Made by a program: the position numbers and the translations under genes. A DNA stretch of 15,945 bases from Puniceicoccales bacterium (lineage in GTDB: Bacteria; Verrucomicrobiota; Verrucomicrobiia; Opitutales; JAIRLG01): positions 1 through 15,945 of the forward strand of contig JAIRRP010000048.1 of NCBI GenBank assembly GCA_031255915.1, given 5' to 3'. Positions 9,001-14,654 of the stretch are shown in pieces; positions within the stretch are counted from its first letter, which is position 1, and every line of letters begins with the position of its first letter. The notes under the pieces are model-generated. The model had not been told where the DNA came from. It made no database searches and saw nothing but the letters and a program-made list of their open reading frames with translations.

Positions 9001-11445
9001 TTGAATATAGCCTTCTACTTGTCGAAGATCATCGGCCAATGAGCCCGATTTCTCTTCCATAAGTACAGTGTATTGCTTGGGCAGCGATTGAACCACCATT
9101 TCTGATGCCGGTCCCGTGCCTTGCTTTTCAAGCTGGACGAGAAGTTCCTCTTCCCGACAGGAAACATCTTGTAATCCTCTCAGGTAAATGTCGCTATAAG
9201 GGTAAAAATGATCATCATTCCCTTTTACCATGACATTACTGAAAAGGCCATAGACATCATCATTGGACGTCCTGAAATCACCCTCGTATTTGACGTATTT
9301 CCAGTCGTTATTGTCAGCGCTTCCTACATTTTTATAACTTGTGAGTTTACCGTAGACGAAGTTTCCACTTGCTGCGACTTCATAGCTGCCATCTGGGTTC
9401 TGTTTATAGGTGGAATCGTAGAGTTGTATAAAACGTTTTTTCTGCTGCTCTGTCAGTTGTGCGAGATTGAAGTGGCCCTCTTCTTCTGTCCGAATATAGT
9501 TGCCTGAGGCACTGAACACTCCACTGGAATTATATCTCTGAGCCGGATTAGGGACATAGAGGTACTTTGTATTGTCGTTATAATAAAACCTTCCGGGAAA
9601 TTCAACGCGAAGATAGGTTGCAATTTGTGTATTAGTGAGTTCATCCTTTTGGGTGGTGGCGATGTAGAGTTTTTTGATATCGCTGATAGGAGTATACTCA
9701 TCGAGAGGGTTTTTTGTGTAGAGTATCTCATCTGTCCGTGAGAATCCTGAAGCTTCTTTACCCCATTGCTGGTAATCTTCATAGTGAACATTTGCCTTAC
9801 ATGAAGACTCCAGAACATATTGTTCTTCTTCATGCCAGCGATATAATTTAGTGCCATAAACATAGGAGAAAGATGCTTCTTTTCCTATATGAGCCCTGTA
9901 GAATAAATGGTAGTCACTGGCATTGACCGTAGATCCATCGGAAAGTACATATTTTGTACCGAGATCAGCCAGGACATTGTAGTAGATGTTATTCTTACAT
10001 ACGTATTGCTTATTGGCGTTAGAAACTTGGGCGAATTCTCCATTTTGTAGGATAAATAGGGATATTTTTTTCTCTATGTATCCGAGTCGCTCAGAGTCTT
10101 CGATAACGGTAAATCCATTCCTCTTGGACTGAAGGTATGCCCCTTGGGAAATATCGTACCATTGCCCATCGACACCAAGTACATATTTCCCGTTGGGATT
10201 TAGAGTGTGTTGATCGTCGTTGTCGTAACGCAACCGTGGGTTAGGAACAACGATAAATTTATCACCATCCTTGACATAAACTGTGGTGTGATTGACGGCA
10301 TAAGCCTTGATGTTATTTGCATCAGACGTGTCTTCATAGCTCCACTCGATTTCATCGTCAGTTAAGAGATGAAATATCTCATTACTATCCTTTACGCCAA
10401 GAGCTTCAGAGATTATAGAGCTTCCGTTGACGGTTTTAGCTGCTGTCGCAAGTAGAGAATTTCTTTTTGCATAAGGAACATCGAAATTATTGGTAAGTAG
10501 CGCTTGGAATTGTTCCAGAAATTCCGGATGCTCATAAAGATCATTTTGGCTGTAATTTCGGATGGTTTCCAGAAATTGTAGGATGGACCAAGCGGGATCT
10601 TCTAAATCGGGAAGGATGCGTGTCGTACCGTCTTCACCGTTGTTGAGACGATCGAAAATAGCCTGAAAATAGGTACTCTTTAGGGCAGATTCCCCTTCAA
10701 TGGCAATGTCCATTGCAGCGCTCCGAAATGCCTGTTCGATCGCTTCATGGAGACGCGCATCAGAACGCCATCCGGCATAGGATGGGTCCAATAGGATTTT
10801 AAGCAGCGCTTGTTTGAGAATGAGTCTCTGTTGCGCCAGTGTCAATGGAGATGTATCCTCTGGGAGCGCATCGGCAATGTCATATGTGTCGTCTAAATCG
10901 CGAAAGGTGAGCCATTCAATTTGTTCTTGGGTTAGGGTAAATGGCGACCAGTCAAACATTTTTGCTTTTGGATGTGCCGGTAAGCCGACGTTGTACTGTG
11001 GTCCTTCGAAAAGAGGCGCATCCTCTTTTGAGGAAATGGTATCTATCGGTTGTAATACGTAATTCGGCAAAGCCTGGAGTGCCTTCTCAGGGCTTTCGAG
11101 AGAAAGTGCATTCCTAGGTTTTGGTAATGGCGGTTCATCAGGTGCTTTAAATATGGGATAAAAAACGGCACTTGTTGGCTTAAATTCTGGTTTTATAAAA
11201 TCTGGTGGAGGATCGGAAATCCCTAAAGATTTAGCGGAGGGTATGGCCCCTGGATTTTGGATGGCCGTTGGCTTAGGAGAAATGGTTTCTCCTTCTGGTA
11301 CCACCATTTCACATTCGTAGAACTCCAAGCGTTTTTTAGGATTAAACGGATTCTTGTAGGGACAGTTGGGGTCATCTAGGTTAGGGGCTAAAGCGCCAAG
11401 ACAACCTGGTTTATTGGCATAGTCTGCTGGGTTTACACCATCCAT
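1..11445 (-). CDS. Giant protein of unknown function, at least 3,815 residues, C-terminus beyond the window
   Basis: An ATG at 11443-11445 opens a frame that I read codon by codon to position 1 without meeting a stop, so the 3' end lies off the left edge. The start is fixed by a strong AAGGAGGA six bases upstream. The product, over 400 kDa, begins MDGVNPADYANKPGC and has no signal peptide or membrane helix that I can find. Order by residue: proline-rich head (1-150); helix-rich block (150-360); Tyr/Asp/Gly repeat block (366-753); helix-rich block (753-1058); long repeat block (1060-2195); helical stretch; Trp/Cys/His-rich segment (2416-2558); long helix-rich region with short beta-like patches near 3,390-3,450 and 3,730-3,815. 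It is the last visible gene of the sctY-sctV cluster, so I infer a link to type III secretion as substrate, surface or accessory protein. I recognise no family. The frame is near certain; the function is unknown. Confidence 0.93.
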   Translation of the reverse strand, partial: MDGVNPADYANKPGCLGALAPNLDDPNCPYKNPFNPKKRLEFYECEMVVPEGETISPKPTAIQNPGAIPSAKSLGISDPPPDFIKPEFKPTSAVFYPIFKAPDEPPLPKPRNALSLESPEKALQALPNYVLQPIDTISSKEDAPLFEGPQYNVGLPAHPKAKMFDWSPFTLTQEQIEWLTFRDLDDTYDIADALPEDTSPLTLAQQRLILKQALLKILLDPSYAGWRSDARLHEAIEQAFRSAAMDIAIEGESALKSTYFQAIFDRLNNGEDGTTRILPDLEDPAWSILQFLETIRNYSQNDLYEHPEFLEQFQALLTNNFDVPYAKRNSLLATAAKTVNGSSIISEALGVKDSNEIFHLLTDDEIEWSYEDTSDANNIKAYAVNHTTVYVKDGDKFIVVPNPRLRYDNDDQHTLNPNGKYVLGVDGQWYDISQGAYLQSKRNGFTVIEDSERLGYIEKKISLFILQNGEFAQVSNANKQYVCKNNIYYNVLADLGTKYVLSDGSTVNASDYHLFYRAHIGKEASFSYVYGTKLYRWHEEEQYVLESSCKANVHYEDYQQWGKEASGFSRTDEILYTKNPLDEYTPISDIKKLYIATTQKDELTNTQIATYLRVEFPGRFYYNDNTKYLYVPNPAQRYNSSGVFSASGNYIRTEEEGHFNLAQLTEQQKKRFIQLYDSTYKQNPDGSYEVAASGNFVYGKLTSYKNVGSADNNDWKYVKYEGDFRTSNDDVYGLFSNVMVKGNDDHFYPYSDIYLRGLQDVSCREEELLVQLEKQGTGPASEMVVQSLPKQYTVLMEEKSGSLADDLRQVEGYIQDVKINLADFKNTVNSYHDADQTLRQLVEVYEEDPVDWSDASHVEGVAGQLLAQLGTIEQNHGSEWKQYAEFIVATLKAYKPSQDDSIVFVDRCDQIDIALERVSRSNGFVDENDKGLLRLHEDFFGQSLAEILIKCQNGVRPSSEEEFLKLFKLIQALAKEFSDLVIGWRTADSNRYIAQILSNQCQQLQHVVDMLRTLDWINFRSLIAQKEFFEKTVLLEHVFSNYGELSNDLIFAPSEVDMDIVQQSKLREDQIYYRSTKGTYHLKSDVQIYASVPNGILTLSDSGLWVRHADDKATVSNDDGMYIVINDEVTELLPYEQNSSGTLSPITFYDEKPFSTTQRYTLNTNYQLYSSGNISDYEYVLAGSAYYDRTQSEGFYISTDGGITKTYLQTLAFYNVNASAASYVRSDAGEYLRTENNHYVTRSEFTSFFTTKGVDLSLDSSETRYRFEEGRYVEDASGNYVLFENIFYDVPSASNKISVDTASYGVSEVTRYALQASYENDIKGTFVATSNGGYVNLLGASIYFQPDVDQDPITVAEDATRYDLSYIKDENGNFVWGTDGADGGQAYAKEGLTFDAYIKLQSDYILIPNPESDYQRGYFPSDAYQYDADNRPLLYMPEPDNENTYRLMSDGSFLESSQVHWYFEDASGDGYYIQAPLGHNGSNEFTLEPDTEIYEKKTSVSDMEYVLGDDEKLYPVSDVGAYYIEYEYTEDDAGDYVRAYTIDDYYKFSNENTYIKAENGTIWKKCHITYIDSENENESPSLLVETESGNITITKGEETTIAIDVNGNKVVVDYFTRYSRQASITSIEEKLLANAVDDKVTVKKPKEYYDKESTYVGFFVGDDRTTKIDMTQRYNYNTDTSSYEENDYSDYVKIGNTGTDADYVAIDSLTICYDMNESQGEAHWIEITNLEYKYEDREEEDLLEENTVSFISKTSEVDVHYYVKDTVESESNAVAIPDYFEKYTLVQTASSTSKELQANPESYFLKIGNNYYNLSDVEEGYVDEGTGVLQEPSDNVTYLYGYIETTEASSSYADESDAALYVYGDNGKFYPRKEFLCGFDDNGTTIIVDAEENYQTPDYYQDLYTTDPEGTFIKGEDEQFYSIDNAFHYQEIDGLTVDLRKRFNFGYKYVESAQGNLIKVNKGEGIDHLLRIDSLHEGASVDDTWERISEITKFYERQAGFIETTSKNNAYVISTEGLYVPVTDSTQFYTSSNEVEVTDPTKFYRKTETYTAFGGTPEENTVLYLKKFDQSYVSTSHVMLGANVDYKGIQIADEAHYDSSGNKSPDGAYYKTTNDNFISTETNLKYYADDQRITDTENQYFQTSSGSGQFALFSPKGTYLWFDGELNQLHLLVKDPSLSAVEQNYYYRYDVHTKQIQESRDGTYWADIDGADIIARWNTAAKYFKDAIRKERVTGAFGLEGEGILSDFSYAEFQNLSPKHPIRQFLTSIQQYLNIPIYQVGQRLTFFTTSDLNKAAESATSLNADLPSLTSSYESCLEPSEMFPVSTLSTSGLHYDPHLQNSYGTTIYDANDGDIPISLADIVNFNIPNAPGTIADTPFTAVATGKSVTNGVLYANDIDTYLAPKVANLFKSKGGNNWEDVKSARSGDGNWTCRDTRFTSWGTASIGEGHPRGMRGETNKASTQVNERWSGFGNGMIKDLNRLYDLLRNKSNSISQVKEYCQVNVNEFGSGNWDGWNDCNHGGKYHSRGGHCCTWGTWVDRPGNGTLHSITRNVIAKWFAKARDMAGATETTYNTVTQGIKDALAAVKTHMNSFMSLFSDLQKTDFLTKSDGLNALLGQLNTDVSNLNVDSIDSNMGKGDFQTLANEVDRVCHFFSASDNPGLGLQNTISEFAIAFQAYLSDRENTDKLQALSNVAGRLRFSTADNLNINTYFKPLKDVITNVVGVLDNIVNIADKTRMKLFRNMLEAKISNVLAACFDWRTNAASLEAVISKLGSFNCGGIQEITTIKNNVLNYFNGYQILDPTIDALPSLPKRPGFELEGNILANYKGLDPNNPYIALDPIAPFSEPSRGALAENEWITARVLLDNLPCTGDSNISKYLENAFSEIQTSSTPSQEENDLRYQPIEILLEAIRNKIAVYALRDRASNDIYVTALCTWYNHIVDLTQQQLRYQFQTYINQGKSVSSFPFPSGWDVKQNTATTITDNLMDDTLSSDPSRNFRHVTFETAGNTLSYTLPKAYMELKDLYTVFSSGSNSISRVLLKNITQAQTNLQSEIDYYRSLDTASQQRYNSEAIQKIIDQLKTYCTQVTDNSSLANETKSLYKKQFDSLVTLEKFFLMASLAKELEKVYDILCQYELESHDWRVNPDSFKSFRENLAAESSNTSWSSSARDHIKEIHDYVEAWTFSNENHSAAWSSNTLSSKKQNYSPTSIGTTLKHRLGIFGDFTKDQYACIEAFDALTHLFQSYYPRDENDLYKVPTPLMYQVSGRLEPAQKTLFSDITLPGRYAKSLAFLHGTIRPGLDHNSNNVLAANKIKQYIKTTDAMNKIGSITSTYDGSGIAATLKEYITNNGQYTTILIEIQKLLKQNPHWRHNARGLISSLKTLQNQKLISIDGGKTFSIVDTDVAMEMQASNENIQVYKIEDTDVDYGDKTVIIKGDIMTVNNMDLYIQSLYEDITNYKSYEDPYHVQYERNEELRKAIYDVLTSQSNNGLPFKVQEQSNISTTSLAQKSNGTSFTKGDLDDVLQFETALQSSFNHNRNLTTNFSVDDISQMQVLIRDKALLKKDSGEAFDDNTIASIINEVYKYYAVSNLILGQNKTTLLFGEGILDQDNSQELLKKLQSLVADWNRNDTNSQAPAYQAIQVEQGDFNPKTSFYTGAVLDIIEQLKDIASNGVGYSMIQKSNRQLNIAENIFSSAIFPITNLTWHATESNNTNSSESSLAKEGFYSFSCGETPFIAAEVGDSVKVIASSNESLSISDMSSLSNPDTHGVFYRMNLDGSISPTSPLQFSKNGLQYSSRNGALYAKNSEEEETE
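3772..4200 (-). other. Trp/Cys/His-rich segment of the giant protein
   Basis: Residues about 2,416-2,558 carry nine Trp, five Cys and many Gly and His, unlike the Tyr/Asp repeats upstream and the helical region downstream. GDGNWTCRD and GSGNWDGWNDC share a G-[DS]-G-N-W phrase. A dense cluster at 3847-3891 reads C-x-H-x4-H-x4-H-C-C, which could bind metal. A normal helical piece (MIKDLNRLYDLL) lies between the two Trp-rich parts, in the same frame. Such a composition can also arise from reading a sequence out of frame, so an upstream and a downstream compensating frameshift cannot be excluded. The assignment as a domain is tentative. Confidence 0.4.
3856..3863 (-). repeat. Eight-base poly-G tract inside the giant gene
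   Basis: The plus strand has eight consecutive C, so the coding strand has GGGGGGGG, coding Arg2528-Gly2529-Gly2530 in the His/Cys cluster. It is the longest G or C run in the window. Loss of one G would shift into a frame that stops at 3672-3674. Gain of one G would stop at 3827-3829. Either change removes more than 1,250 residues. Poly-G tracts of this kind switch surface genes on and off in several pathogens; here that role is only inferred. Confidence 0.9.
4860..8270 (-). repeat. Second, longer Tyr/Asp/Gly-rich repeat block of the giant protein
   Basis: Residues about 1,060-2,195 repeat the same style as the first block for over 1,100 residues: very high Tyr, Asp, Glu, Ser and Asn, with turns such as DASGNY, DENGNF and SNGGY. 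A phrase T-x-R-Y or T-Q-R-Y recurs at 7966-7977, 7651-7662, 7510-7521, 7360-7371, 6592-6603 and 6424-6435. Several intervals are close to 50 residues, which suggests the unit length. A third PNP-x3-Y copy lies within 7204-7236. Divergence between units is high, so the duplication is old or the pattern is held by fold. Probable role: an elongated beta-rich stalk or binding region (inferred). Confidence 0.6.
9187..10350 (-). repeat. First Tyr/Asp/Gly-rich repeat block of the giant protein
   Basis: Residues about 366-753 consist of degenerate units of the type G-x-[YF]-[VI]-x(3-6)-[DN]-G-x-[YFW]-Y. Examples are NGKYVLGVDGQWYDIS at 10147-10194 and DGSYEVAASGNFVYG in the middle of the block. Alternating aromatic/aliphatic positions with Asp/Asn-Gly turns suggest beta hairpins. 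The motif PNP-x3-Y occurs twice here (10225-10251 and 9532-9558). The units resemble choline-binding and MORN repeats only superficially: they lack the regular Gly-Trp or Y-x-G-x-W spacing. I assign no family. Confidence 0.6.
11000..11445 (-). other. Proline-rich N-terminal segment of the giant protein, possible secretion signal region
   Basis: Residues 1 to about 150 are rich in Pro, Asn, Ser and Ala, with runs such as SDPPPDF and EPPLPKP, and look disordered. There is no hydrophobic Sec-type core. Type III export signals are usually disordered, polar N-termini of this sort, so the composition is compatible with T3SS export. That is weak evidence on its own, because the signal has no fixed consensus. 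Three Cys fall within the first 47 residues. Confidence 0.45.
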
Positions 11446-11451
11446 AAATTT

Positions 11452-11459
11452 TCCTCCTT
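11452..11459 (-). promoter_or_regulatory. Strong ribosome binding site of the giant gene
   Basis: The coding strand reads AAGGAGGA, six bases before the ATG at 11445: a near-perfect Shine-Dalgarno sequence. It overlaps the stop codon of the preceding gene (TAA at 11458-11460, read TAAGGAGG), so ribosomes ending there sit directly on it. It fixes the start of the giant protein. Confidence 0.88.
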
Positions 11460-12549
11460 AAAGTTGTATGTTTTTCTGAATTTTGAGTTTGTCTCCTTCT
11501 TGCGTTAGGCGTGTTCGAACAAAGCGCCTTCGTCCCATAGCAAGAGAAGGTATTATAGATGATTCCGAGGGGCTAGAAAGTGGTTCTACAAGATTTGGAG
11601 TAGAGCTTTGAGGTAAAGCAGCTTGTGTTTCTGCTTTGAAAATTTGTTGAGCAGCAACTTCGGATTTTAAGGTATCAGAAGTGGCGGCAGAAGGGATAAA
11701 TTTACCTCCATCGGCACAATTTTTTGTGCCATTGGCAAGAATGTTGCTTTGCATTTTTGCGCGAATATCATTGGCTAGCGCATGTCGATGGATGCGGTGA
11801 CTGCTCGCTTTGAGAAGCGTAATAGGCTGCGCTTCCTTTTCTTCATTTGAAAATATTTCCTGAATTTCGTTCGGCACGATAAGTGACGGAGGTGAATCTT
11901 TTTTCAGAGAAGCGGCGGTAGGTTCCTCTTGGGGCACGATCATGTCGGGTTCTGGTGCCACAGCAGCTATTGGCATGGGTTGTTGTGCGATGGAGGAAAT
12001 AGGCTGTGGTATCGTCAAAGGATTTACTTCCTTTTTATGAAGAGGCGACTTAGGAGGTGTTTTTTTCAAAATATTGCGTGTGCCCAATGTGGCCTTACTA
12101 TTGGCAAGAAGTGCATCCATTTGTGAACGGATTTTCGCAAGAGCTTCGGCGGTCGATTCCCGAGGTGTGTGGACAGAAATGGATGGTTCTTCAAGAAATT
12201 CCTTTCGAGGCTTTAGCGGAACAGCCTGAGCTTCGGCCAAAAGGCGATCAATGGCCGTTTCTTCTTCGGAGCTCGCGATACCCAGATGCAGCGTTGGCCA
12301 ACCACCTTCCGGCTCCTTGAAGCCCATAAATTCGAGGTAATCGCGTTCACCTTTGGCGATGAGAGCGATGTCGTCGGCCATTTTCTGGATAAACGGAAGT
12401 GCAAACATCGCTTCATCGTTACCGCGGGCAAAACCAAAATGACGAAAGAGACTTTCAGTACGTTCTATCATTTTTTTTGCTCTTTGGAGAGCGGCTTGAA
12501 CGGAAGCCACATGTTCTTCTGATTGCTTTAAAAACTGTTCGTTATCCAT
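11458..12549 (-). CDS. Unrecognised 363-residue protein in the T3SS cluster
   Basis: I do not recognise this protein. Residues 1-95 look folded: a predicted amphipathic helix or coiled coil (about 5-35), then FGFARGNDEAMFALPF and a second helical stretch ending near EPEGGWPTLHLG. Residues 100-335 are rich in Pro, Ser, Ala, Glu and Lys and look disordered, with two similar short helical motifs, IRSQMDALLAN (140-150) and IRAKMQSNILAN (262-273). The tail is basic (GRRRFVRTRL, then KLKIQKNIQL). No signal peptide or membrane segment is seen, and there is one Cys. The gene starts 11 bases after the sctV stop with no Shine-Dalgarno, which implies reinitiation by ribosomes leaving sctV. Its stop abuts the ribosome binding site of the giant gene. 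A helper, chaperone or adaptor for the giant protein, or a T3SS regulator, would fit the position, but nothing in the sequence proves either. Confidence 0.88.
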   Translation of the reverse strand: MDNEQFLKQSEEHVASVQAALQRAKKMIERTESLFRHFGFARGNDEAMFALPFIQKMADDIALIAKGERDYLEFMGFKEPEGGWPTLHLGIASSEEETAIDRLLAEAQAVPLKPRKEFLEEPSISVHTPRESTAEALAKIRSQMDALLANSKATLGTRNILKKTPPKSPLHKKEVNPLTIPQPISSIAQQPMPIAAVAPEPDMIVPQEEPTAASLKKDSPPSLIVPNEIQEIFSNEEKEAQPITLLKASSHRIHRHALANDIRAKMQSNILANGTKNCADGGKFIPSAATSDTLKSEVAAQQIFKAETQAALPQSSTPNLVEPLSSPSESSIIPSLAMGRRRFVRTRLTQEGDKLKIQKNIQL

Positions 12550-12560
12550 ATCTAAACGTA

Positions 12561-14654
12561 TTAAAGGGCAATGCGTCCTAGGGGTTGAATCGTGATTTCA
12601 TCCGTAAGTTCTTGATGTGCCACGACAGGTAATTCATAAAGATCGAGTTCAATGAGCTTACGAACATATCGGCGAATGTCCATGGAGGTAAGGAGTACAG
12701 GCCGATTGCTCTCTTGAGAGAAATCGCCCACTTCTTCCCGTATGTTGTGGATGATTTGCTTGGCCTTTTCGGGTTCCAATGCGAGGTAACTTCCCGCTGA
12801 GGTTTGGCGAATGGCTTTGCGTACGAGATCCTCGATGTCAGGATTTAAGAGATAGACAGCCAAGATATTTTGTCCGCCACTGTACTTATAGCTGATATAA
12901 CGCCGTAAGCTAGTTCGGACATAATCGGTGAGTAATACCGGTTCTTTTTCCTTCTGACCCCATTCGATGAGGCATTGCATGATCATCCGAAGGTTCCTGA
13001 TGGAAATATTTTCCTGCACCAAGCGCTGCAGCACTTCGGTGATTTTCTGAATAGGTAGAACGCGTTGCACTTCTCGTGCGAGTTCTGGAAAGCGTTTTTC
13101 CATATTTTCCAGCAGGAAGCGGGTTTCTTGGAGACCGATAAATTCATGAGCGTATTTTTTCAGGACAAAAGAGAGATGATAGGCAAAGATTTGCGGAGGC
13201 GTCATGTAAGCCATACGAGCCTTATCCATTTGTGGAACCATGTTTTTATGTACCCATAACGCCGGAATGTTAGGTAGGAATGCCTTTTCCTCTTGGAAAA
13301 CGACATTGAGGATGCCCAAATTGTCCTTTGATTCCCGGACAAGAACGTGTTCCTTTATAATTTTCCCTTGGGAGATCGGGACTTCCTGCAAGAGAATTTG
13401 GTAAACATTCTCCGAGAGATTTTCATTGAAGCGTAGATGGATACCGGGGAAGGGGACGCCCAAGTCATGATAAAGTGCTCGGCGAATCTGGATGAGTTGT
13501 TCATTGAGAGCTTCGGGCTGAACACTTTCTTCAATGGAGGTGGCGACATCGAGCAATAGAGGAATAGTGACGGAGAATTCATCTCGTTCATTCTTGTCTG
13601 AAGTTGCGGGAGCGACATCTGCGGCTAAGCCACCTGATTTTTTGACCACGGATGGCGAGGTAGAGCTTCTGCCAACTCCTTTGAGTAAAGCTCCTCCCGT
13701 CGTGATGGCCGTAAGGCCGATCAATAAGAAGGGTATTTTGGGGAATCCGGGAATGAGCATGAGTCCAAACATCATGCAACCGCCAACGACAAGTGCCTTC
13801 GGCCTGGCTAATATTTGAGAACCAATATCATTGCCCAATGGATTAGCATCATCAGAGGAACCAACCCGTGTGACCATGACGCCAGAAGTGATAGAAATCA
13901 AGAGCGCCGGGATCTGCGATACAAGTCCGTCGCCGATTGTCAGGACGGAGTAGACTTGCAGGGCTTTAGCGGCTTCCATGTTCTTCTGGAATACGCCGAT
14001 GAGTAACCCGGCGACGATGTTAATGGCAGTTATGATCAATCCGGCGATGGCATCTCCCTTGACGAATTTCATGGCACCATCCATGGCGCCGTAGAGTTGG
14101 TTTTCCTGCTCTAGCTCCGTGCGTTTTTTCTTGGCTACTTCGGTATCGATGCTTCCGGCACGTAAATCAGCGTCAATACTCATCTGCTTGCCTGGCATGG
14201 CGTCTAGTGTGAAACGAGCTGCTACTTCAGAAACACGTTCCGCACCTTTCGTGATGACTAAAAACTGGACGATGAGAATGATGAGGAAGATCACGGCTCC
14301 AACGATAAAGTTTCCGGCGACGACGAAATTACCAAAGGTAAAGATAATCTCACCGGCTTCAGCGTGAAGCAGGATCATGCGTGTGGTCGTGATGTTGAGC
14401 GCGAGTCGAAAAAGTGTTGTAAAGAGCAGTACGCTTGGGAAAGTGGAGAACGCCAGAACCCTTGGGATGTAAAGGGAAAGCATCAGGAGACTGATCCCGA
14501 TGGAGAGGTTGAGCGCCAGGAGCATGTCCAGGACGAATGTAGGGATCGGAACAATCATGAGACCAATGATCGCAACGACCAGAACTGCCAATACAATATC
14601 GTTATATCTTGAGAGCTTTCCTACACTTTTTTGAACTTGAGTAAACCACGTCAT
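12561..14654 (-). CDS. sctV: Type III secretion export gate protein SctV (LcrD/YscV/FlhA family)
   Basis: This is the major inner-membrane export gate subunit, whose cytoplasmic domain forms a nonameric ring that receives chaperone-substrate complexes and couples export to proton flow. With the start at 14654 it has 697 residues, the usual size. Residues about 20-325 hold the membrane helices. The family signature RFTLDAMPGKQM is at 148-158, and GDGLVSQIPALL at 241-252. After a linker (325-360) the cytoplasmic domain includes the conserved stretch around GLQETRFL (507-514), VLQRLVQENISIRNLR (541-556) and EWGQKEKEP (564-572). I prefer ATG at 14654 over an in-frame ATG at 14687: it overlaps the sctY stop as ATGA and has GGGAGGAG seven bases upstream. 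No key region is missing. It is a secretion rather than flagellar paralogue, judged from the YscY-like neighbour. Confidence 0.96.
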   Translation of the reverse strand: MTWFTQVQKSVGKLSRYNDIVLAVLVVAIIGLMIVPIPTFVLDMLLALNLSIGISLLMLSLYIPRVLAFSTFPSVLLFTTLFRLALNITTTRMILLHAEAGEIIFTFGNFVVAGNFIVGAVIFLIILIVQFLVITKGAERVSEVAARFTLDAMPGKQMSIDADLRAGSIDTEVAKKKRTELEQENQLYGAMDGAMKFVKGDAIAGLIITAINIVAGLLIGVFQKNMEAAKALQVYSVLTIGDGLVSQIPALLISITSGVMVTRVGSSDDANPLGNDIGSQILARPKALVVGGCMMFGLMLIPGFPKIPFLLIGLTAITTGGALLKGVGRSSTSPSVVKKSGGLAADVAPATSDKNERDEFSVTIPLLLDVATSIEESVQPEALNEQLIQIRRALYHDLGVPFPGIHLRFNENLSENVYQILLQEVPISQGKIIKEHVLVRESKDNLGILNVVFQEEKAFLPNIPALWVHKNMVPQMDKARMAYMTPPQIFAYHLSFVLKKYAHEFIGLQETRFLLENMEKRFPELAREVQRVLPIQKITEVLQRLVQENISIRNLRMIMQCLIEWGQKEKEPVLLTDYVRTSLRRYISYKYSGGQNILAVYLLNPDIEDLVRKAIRQTSAGSYLALEPEKAKQIIHNIREEVGDFSQESNRPVLLTSMDIRRYVRKLIELDLYELPVVAHQELTDEITIQPLGRIAL

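Noticed and set aside
4860..10350. Choline-binding, MORN or RTX-type repeats in the giant protein
   Set aside because: The aromatic-Gly pattern is only superficially similar. The fixed spacings GW-x-GxWYY, YxGxWxxG and GGxGxDxLx are absent.
12057..12320. Plus-strand frames opposite the 363-residue gene and opposite sctV (for example 13534-13818, 14364-14612)
   Set aside because: They are antisense shadows of well-supported minus-strand genes, with no recognisable domains.
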